Origin: Clostridiales bacterium UBA7044
GTDB lineage: Bacteria; Bacillota; Clostridia; Oscillospirales; Oscillospiraceae
Length of the DNA stretch: 45,858 bases
Assembly: GCA_002493965.1 (NCBI GenBank)
Contig: DLAP01000008.1
Coordinates: 42,053-87,910 of the forward strand
Reading direction: 5' to 3'
In this document: in pieces, positions 41,845-45,858 of the stretch
How positions within the stretch are numbered: the first letter of the stretch is position 1
Layout: each line of letters starts with the position of its first letter
Translations under genes and position numbers: made by a program
The notes under the pieces: model-generated
Told to the model about the DNA's origin: nothing
Database searches by the model: none
The model's input: only the letters and a program-made list of their open reading frames with translations

Positions 41845-41961
41845 CGAAGTCAGGGGCGCCCCTGACTTCGTTTTCACCAAAGGTGAGAACGAATGACCTT
41901 TGGCATCTGCGGAAACAGAGAGGGATCCTGTTGTTATGATTCCGCCGATTCAGGCGGTTTT
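41845..41961 (+). promoter_or_regulatory. Structured leader with terminator-like hairpins
   Basis: Three hairpins lie in the leader. A 13-bp perfect palindrome at 41845-41870 (CGAAGTCAGGGGC and complement) is followed by TTTTC. CCAAAGGT (41877) can pair with ACCTTTGG (41896-41903), while TCACC-AAA-GGTGA is a competing small stem. CCGCC-GATTCA-GGCGG at 41942-41957 is followed by TTTTC. This is the layout of a transcription attenuator or riboswitch expression platform. No T-box TGGNACCGCG or other known riboswitch core was recognised. Confidence 0.55.
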
Positions 41962-41994
41962 CATAAAATAAGAAAAAGGAGGAATTTTTCCAAA

Positions 41995-44184
41995 ATGAAA
42001 AAGTTCACAAAGATTATGAGTGCGCTTCTGGCGTTGGTCATGGTCCTGAGCTTGGTTGCCTGCGGCAGCGCAAAGCCCGCTGAGACCACCGCTCCCGCCG
42101 CGCCCGCTGAGACCACTGCTGCCGCCACCGAGCCTGCCGCTGCGGTGGAAGCACCTGAGGTTCCCGGCCCCGATGCCACCGACGACGAGCTGTACGACTA
42201 TGTCCTGAGCGACTACTATGAGGCCTATTCCAAGGCGCTGGAGTGCATGGACATGTCTGAGCGGTACGCCCTGGAGGCCATTGCTGAGGCAAAGCTGCTG
42301 CAGGCCAGCGTTCTGCAGCCCACCACCACCCGTGGCGGCAACTACGCCATCGGCCGTGTGGTCCCCAAGTCCATCTGCACCACCCTGTTCGGCAGCGATG
42401 CTGACCGTGAGTACTCCGTGATGGTCACGGAAGAGCTGATTAAGGCTGCTGACCGTGACGCTCTGAAGCAGATCTGGGCTGAGGCTGAGGATGCCGCCGA
42501 TTATATGGCGAAGGCCAAGGAGTACCTGACCAGCAATGGCTACACCATGAAGGACAGCTACGACTACATCAGCACCGCTGACCCCCAGACTTGGGACGTG
42601 CTGGCTACCTATCTGCAGGCCGATGCCGAGCCCATCATGCAGACCTACGACGGCCTGATGGTTTATGATTCCAAGAATATTCAGGTTCCCGCTCTGGCTG
42701 AGAGCGTGGAAGTCAACGACGACATGACCGTGTTCACCTTCAAGATCCGCCAGGGCGTCAAGTGGGTTGACTCCCAGGGTCGTGAGCTGGGTGAAGTGAC
42801 CGCCGACGACTGGGTTGCCGGTATGCAGCACATGCTGGATGCACAGGGCGGCCTGGAGTGGCTGGTTGACGGCCTGCTGGTAGGCGCCACCGAGTACATG
42901 AGCGGTGAGACCACCGACTTTAACGAGGTTGGCGTCAAGGCTCTGGATGACTACACCCTGGAGTACACCCTGACCGATTCCACCCCCTACTTCCTGACCA
43001 TGCTGGGCTACAGCATCTTCGCTCCCATGAACCGGGCTTACTTCCTGAGCCAGGGCGGCGCTTTCGGTGTTGACGAGTTCGCTGCCGCTAAGGACAGCGC
43101 TACCTACACCTACGGCACCAGCCCCGACACCATTGCCTACAATGGTCCCTACCGCATCACCAGCTTCACCGAGAAGAACACCATCGTGTTCTCCGCCAAC
43201 GAGACCTACTACGCTCCCGAGCGTCTGGGTGTCCACACCATTACCTGGAAGTTCAATGACGGCACCGATGCCACCAAGTCCTACAACGACATGAAGGCTG
43301 GCGACGTCAGCGGCGCGGCCCTGAATACCTCCACCATCGAGATGGCTAAGGCTGACGGCCTGTTTGACGAGTATGCCTACACCACCGAGACCGAGGCTAT
43401 CAGCTTCGTGGCTTGGCTGAACGTCAACCGTAAGGCATTTGCCAACTACAATGACGCCACCCTGGGTGTTTCCACTCAGACCGACGAGCAGAAGGAGCTG
43501 GCTCACGCCGCTCTGCTGAACGTCCACTTCCGTCACGCTGTTCACTACTCCATCGACCGCGCTACCGCTAACGCACAGCGTGTGGGCGAAGAGCTGAAGT
43601 ACAACAGCCTGATTAACGCCTATGTTCCCGGCGACTTCGTCAAGCTGGAGCATGACGTGACCGTAGACATCAACGGCACCGCCACCACCTTCCCTGCTGG
43701 CACCTTCTATGGCGATATCCGTCAGGCGCAGCTGGAGGCCGACGGCAGCCATATCAAGGCCTTCGATTCCGAGACCGGTGTGGGCACTGGCTTTGACGGC
43801 TGGTACAACCCTGAGGTCGCCGCTTCCGAGATGGCCATTGCTGTGGAAGAGCTGAAGGCTCAGGGCTACGAGATCTCCGCTGAGAACCCCGTACACCTGG
43901 ATCTGGCTAACTACTACGGCGCCGAAGGCTTCAAGAATGAGGGCCAGGCCTATAAGCAGAGCATTGAGAGCGCTCTGGGCGGCCTGGTGATCGTGGACAT
44001 CGTTCCCTACGACACTGCCCAGGATTGGTACGACGCTACCTACTATCCCAACACCGGCGCCGAGATGAACTACGACATCGGCACCAACGGCGGCTGGGGC
44101 CCCGACTATGGTGATCCCAAGTCCTACCTGGATACCATTCTCCCCGGCAGCAACGGTATGTGCAAGAGCTTCGGCCTGTTCTAA
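41995..44184 (+). CDS. Peptide ABC transporter substrate-binding lipoprotein (family 5), apparently permuted
   Basis: The start at 41995 (MKKFTKIMSALLA) gives 729 residues; AAAAAGGAGGAA precedes it with long spacing (12 bases). The signal ends in the lipobox LVAC (Cys23), followed by an Ala/Thr/Pro/Glu linker. Residues about 66-150 (ERYALEAIAEAKLLQAS, QPTTTRGGNYAIGRVVP) resemble what is normally the C-terminal lobe segment of OppA proteins. Residues about 190-729 run from DPQTWDVLATYLQADAEPI through FKIRQGVKWVDSQG to GWGPDYGDPKSYLDT. There the protein stops, about 100 residues before the usual end. The order therefore looks circularly permuted. Codon use is extreme (CGT, GCT, ACC, no rare codons), unlike neighbours rich in CGG, indicating very high expression. 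Probable role: oligopeptide capture. Confidence 0.85.
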   Translation: MKKFTKIMSALLALVMVLSLVACGSAKPAETTAPAAPAETTAAATEPAAAVEAPEVPGPDATDDELYDYVLSDYYEAYSKALECMDMSERYALEAIAEAKLLQASVLQPTTTRGGNYAIGRVVPKSICTTLFGSDADREYSVMVTEELIKAADRDALKQIWAEAEDAADYMAKAKEYLTSNGYTMKDSYDYISTADPQTWDVLATYLQADAEPIMQTYDGLMVYDSKNIQVPALAESVEVNDDMTVFTFKIRQGVKWVDSQGRELGEVTADDWVAGMQHMLDAQGGLEWLVDGLLVGATEYMSGETTDFNEVGVKALDDYTLEYTLTDSTPYFLTMLGYSIFAPMNRAYFLSQGGAFGVDEFAAAKDSATYTYGTSPDTIAYNGPYRITSFTEKNTIVFSANETYYAPERLGVHTITWKFNDGTDATKSYNDMKAGDVSGAALNTSTIEMAKADGLFDEYAYTTETEAISFVAWLNVNRKAFANYNDATLGVSTQTDEQKELAHAALLNVHFRHAVHYSIDRATANAQRVGEELKYNSLINAYVPGDFVKLEHDVTVDINGTATTFPAGTFYGDIRQAQLEADGSHIKAFDSETGVGTGFDGWYNPEVAASEMAIAVEELKAQGYEISAENPVHLDLANYYGAEGFKNEGQAYKQSIESALGGLVIVDIVPYDTAQDWYDATYYPNTGAEMNYDIGTNGGWGPDYGDPKSYLDTILPGSNGMCKSFGLF

Positions 44185-44227
44185 TCCGCGATTTTTCTGA
44201 AATAGCGAGAGCCTAACATCAACGCAA

Positions 44228-44266
44228 GTTGGGAGCCGGATCCCAGGATCCGGCTCCCTTCCCAAC
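44228..44266 (+). terminator. Intercistronic hairpin between lipoprotein and permease genes
   Basis: GGGAGCCGGATCC (44231-44243) pairs perfectly with GGATCCGGCTCCC (44246-44258). An outer alternative GTTGGGA with TCCCAAC is possible. No T run follows, so it is more likely an mRNA stabiliser or partial attenuator that favours the lipoprotein over the permease. Confidence 0.6.
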
Positions 44267-44286
44267 TATTAAGCGAGAGTGGTATT

Positions 44287-45858
44287 ATGACGAAATATGT
44301 ATTAAATAGACTCATTCGCGGTTTCCTCTCGGTCGCGATTATGCTGATCATTGTCATGGTGATGATCTTTACCCTTATGGACCGGGAGTTGATTTTTGCG
44401 GCGGATCCCGTGTTCAGCAAACGTACCAACAACGCCAAGCCCACCTATATGAACAGTAAGTGGGAAGAGTATGGGTATCTGGACTATGTAACCTATGCGG
44501 ATTATTTGCTTCAGCTGACCAAGAACGGCACCATTGACGAGGAAACCCGGGCCGACGCCGTGAAGCTGGGCAGAACGGCGGAGAAGGACTCGGATTTGAC
44601 GGCGGAGTATGTCCGGAAGTTTACGGAATACTACACCTCCAAAGGCTACGAAGTGACCCGCCTGGATACCGTCATGAGCGGACGCAAGATTGCCAACGGC
44701 GGTCAGGCGGCCCTGTATGCAACCAAGGATAAACCCATTGTACAGCGGGCCATCAGCTACTTTACCGGCCTGCTGGAATTTGACAATATTCACAAAGTAG
44801 AGGGCGATGTGGGCCAGCGCAAGCTGACATTTACTCTGCACGATCCCGTGTACGGCGGAGAGAAGTTTTCTCCGGCAATCATGGGCAACGGAACCTATCA
44901 CAAGTATCTGCTGTACTGTGACAGTAAGTTCCCCTATATTCATCAGAATTTCCTCACGATCCACCTGGGTAAATCGTTTGTGGTGAACCAGGGAATCGAT
45001 GTGTACGATACAATGACTCGTTCTCAGGGCGCGTATGTGTCCCGCGAAATCACCTATCCCACCGGTCTGACTGAGGTCAGCGCGGACGATCTGCATACGG
45101 CGACCTATGTTGCAGGATCCCTGGAAACCGGTGAGCTGCTGTACGCCCCCCGGTATACGGATGACTACACCCAGACCTTTACCGTGAAGAACGGCATGTC
45201 CAAAATGGGATATTCCTTCCTGTTTGGCATTCTGGCGGTGATTCTTGCCTACGCGGTGGGCCTTCCCCTGGGCGTTTGGATGGCTCAGCGGGCGGATAAG
45301 CTGGTGGACAAGATCGGCACATTCTATATTGTGTTTATCACTGCCGTCCCCAGTCTGTCCTATATCTTTATGGTGAAAACCATCGGCTATGCCCTGGGCG
45401 TTCCCACAACCTTTGACCTGGAGTCCACCAACAAGATGATGTACGTTCTGCCCATCATCTCCCTGGCAATGCCCAGTGTGGCCCGGCTGATGCGATGGAT
45501 GCGCCGGTATATGATCGACCAGAAAAACTCCGATTATGTTCGTTTTGCCCGGTCCAATGGCCTGACGGAGGGGGAAATCTTCCGCAAGCATATTATGCGA
45601 AATGCCATTGTGCCCATTGTGCAGGGAATTCCCGCCAGCATCCTGTTCAGTCTGGTGGGCGCGTTCTACACGGAAAAAGTTTATTCCATTCCCGGTACTG
45701 GCGGCCTGATGGTCACAGCCATTCAGACCTACGACAACAACGTGATCGTTGGCATCTGCCTGTTCTACGGCCTGCTCAGCGTCATTTCCCTGGTCCTGGG
45801 CGATGTGCTGATGGCGGCGGTAGACCCCAGAATCTCCTTCAATACGAAAGCCAGGTGA
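44287..45858 (+). CDS. Peptide ABC transporter permease, OppB/AmiC type with large extracellular insertion
   Basis: The 523-residue permease is complete; its stop is the last codon of the window. The first helix (residues about 12-35, FLSVAIMLIIVMVMIFTLMD) is separated from the next (about 312-335) by some 270 residues outside the membrane. The core then follows the OppB pattern, with GLPLGVWMAQR and the EAA loop DYVRFARSNGLTEGEIFRKHIMRNAIVPI. It ends FYTEKVYSIPGTGGLMV and DPRISF. Ordinary OppB is about 310 residues; the long form resembles streptococcal AmiC (about 500), which carries an extracellular domain between helices 1 and 2. It should pair with an OppC and ATPases encoded just beyond the window. 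Confidence 0.9.
   Translation: MTKYVLNRLIRGFLSVAIMLIIVMVMIFTLMDRELIFAADPVFSKRTNNAKPTYMNSKWEEYGYLDYVTYADYLLQLTKNGTIDEETRADAVKLGRTAEKDSDLTAEYVRKFTEYYTSKGYEVTRLDTVMSGRKIANGGQAALYATKDKPIVQRAISYFTGLLEFDNIHKVEGDVGQRKLTFTLHDPVYGGEKFSPAIMGNGTYHKYLLYCDSKFPYIHQNFLTIHLGKSFVVNQGIDVYDTMTRSQGAYVSREITYPTGLTEVSADDLHTATYVAGSLETGELLYAPRYTDDYTQTFTVKNGMSKMGYSFLFGILAVILAYAVGLPLGVWMAQRADKLVDKIGTFYIVFITAVPSLSYIFMVKTIGYALGVPTTFDLESTNKMMYVLPIISLAMPSVARLMRWMRRYMIDQKNSDYVRFARSNGLTEGEIFRKHIMRNAIVPIVQGIPASILFSLVGAFYTEKVYSIPGTGGLMVTAIQTYDNNVIVGICLFYGLLSVISLVLGDVLMAAVDPRISFNTKAR

Noticed and set aside
41714..41896. 60-codon frame beginning at TTG 41714
   Set aside because: The supposed start is the -35 hexamer of the peptide operon promoter, there is no ribosome binding site, and the frame runs through a perfect terminator-like palindrome.
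41749..41994. T-box or known riboswitch in the peptide operon leader
   Set aside because: No TGGNACCGCG T-box sequence, purine, SAM or c-di-GMP core could be found; only generic hairpins are supported.
41950..44265. 771-codon open frame on the minus strand
   Set aside because: It mirrors the peptide-binding lipoprotein gene. It gives a Gly/Val/Leu-rich low-complexity product with no motif, and arises from the strong GC and codon bias of the real gene.
44160..44290. Frameshift explanation for the short C terminus of the binding lipoprotein
   Set aside because: All frames after the stop were considered; the 100 bases before the permease contain only a hairpin and cannot encode the missing lobe segment, and that segment is already recognisable at the N terminus.
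1..45858. CRISPR arrays, tRNA, rRNA, integrase or transposase genes
   Set aside because: No regularly spaced direct repeats, cloverleaf-like sequences or transposase motifs were seen on either strand; the only mobile-like units are the non-coding palindromes.

Overview
The window reads as a chromosomal segment of a GC-rich Gram-positive Firmicute, most likely an anaerobic gut member of Clostridia in or near Oscillospiraceae. This rests on strong AGGAGG-type ribosome binding sites, folate-dependent TrmFO, the plsX-rnc pair, an N-acetylhexosamine kinase, long AmiC/OppB-type peptide permeases, and the absence of outer-membrane or LPS genes. Taxonomy is inference; no rRNA or tRNA gene was seen. 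The first 32 bases are homopolymer runs and look like an assembly end.

Region 1 (33-4830, +) holds a duplicated CotH / VTC polyphosphate polymerase / DUF4956 cassette. Each copy has lost a different member: the first keeps CotH (cut by the window edge) and VTC plus a stub of DUF4956; the second keeps CotH and DUF4956 plus a stub of VTC. Region 2 (4876-6910, -) has a small Cro/C1-type regulator and a one-polypeptide ABC exporter. Region 3 (7096-14654, +) is housekeeping: a SpoU/TrmH rRNA methyltransferase, dprA, topA, trmFO, plsX and rnc, with a palindromic repeat between dprA and topA. Region 4 (14808-15902, +) is a single-gene NahK-like sugar kinase with its own promoter and terminator.

Region 5 (16091-33466, +) is a Wzx/Wzy-type capsule or exopolysaccharide locus of 15 genes starting at one good sigma-A promoter. 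It has a CapD-like membrane 4,6-dehydratase, a CapM-like initiating phosphoglycosyltransferase, a CapN-like reductase, a CapL/WbuB-like transferase, and CapE, CapF and CapG for UDP-L-FucNAc. Then come further glycosyltransferases, a Wzy-like polymerase, a LicD-type phosphotransferase and a Wzx-like flippase. The first seven genes match the Staphylococcus aureus cap5/8 logic, so the predicted reducing end is L-FucNAc on D-FucNAc or D-QuiNAc. No Wzz, tyrosine kinase or attachment enzyme is in the window. A MITE-like hairpin element sits inside the locus and supplies the stop codon of one glycosyltransferase.

Region 6 (33779-38324, -) is a four-gene envelope operon: GT2-GtrA fusion, phosphodiester glycosidase, large membrane-anchored protein, PAP2 phosphatase. 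Region 7 is a lone SmtB/CzrA-like zinc-sensing ArsR regulator (+). Region 8 (38936-41251, -) is a polar amino acid ABC importer driven by a perfect TTGACA-17-TATAAT promoter overlapping a dyad. Region 9 (41714-45858, +) starts a peptide ABC importer: a long hairpin-rich leader, a very strongly codon-biased lipoprotein whose domain order looks circularly permuted, and an AmiC-like permease with a roughly 265-residue extracellular insertion.

The strongest candidates for something undescribed are the permuted peptide-binding lipoprotein with its leader, the reciprocal decay of the CotH/VTC/DUF4956 duplication, and the dispersed palindromic element.
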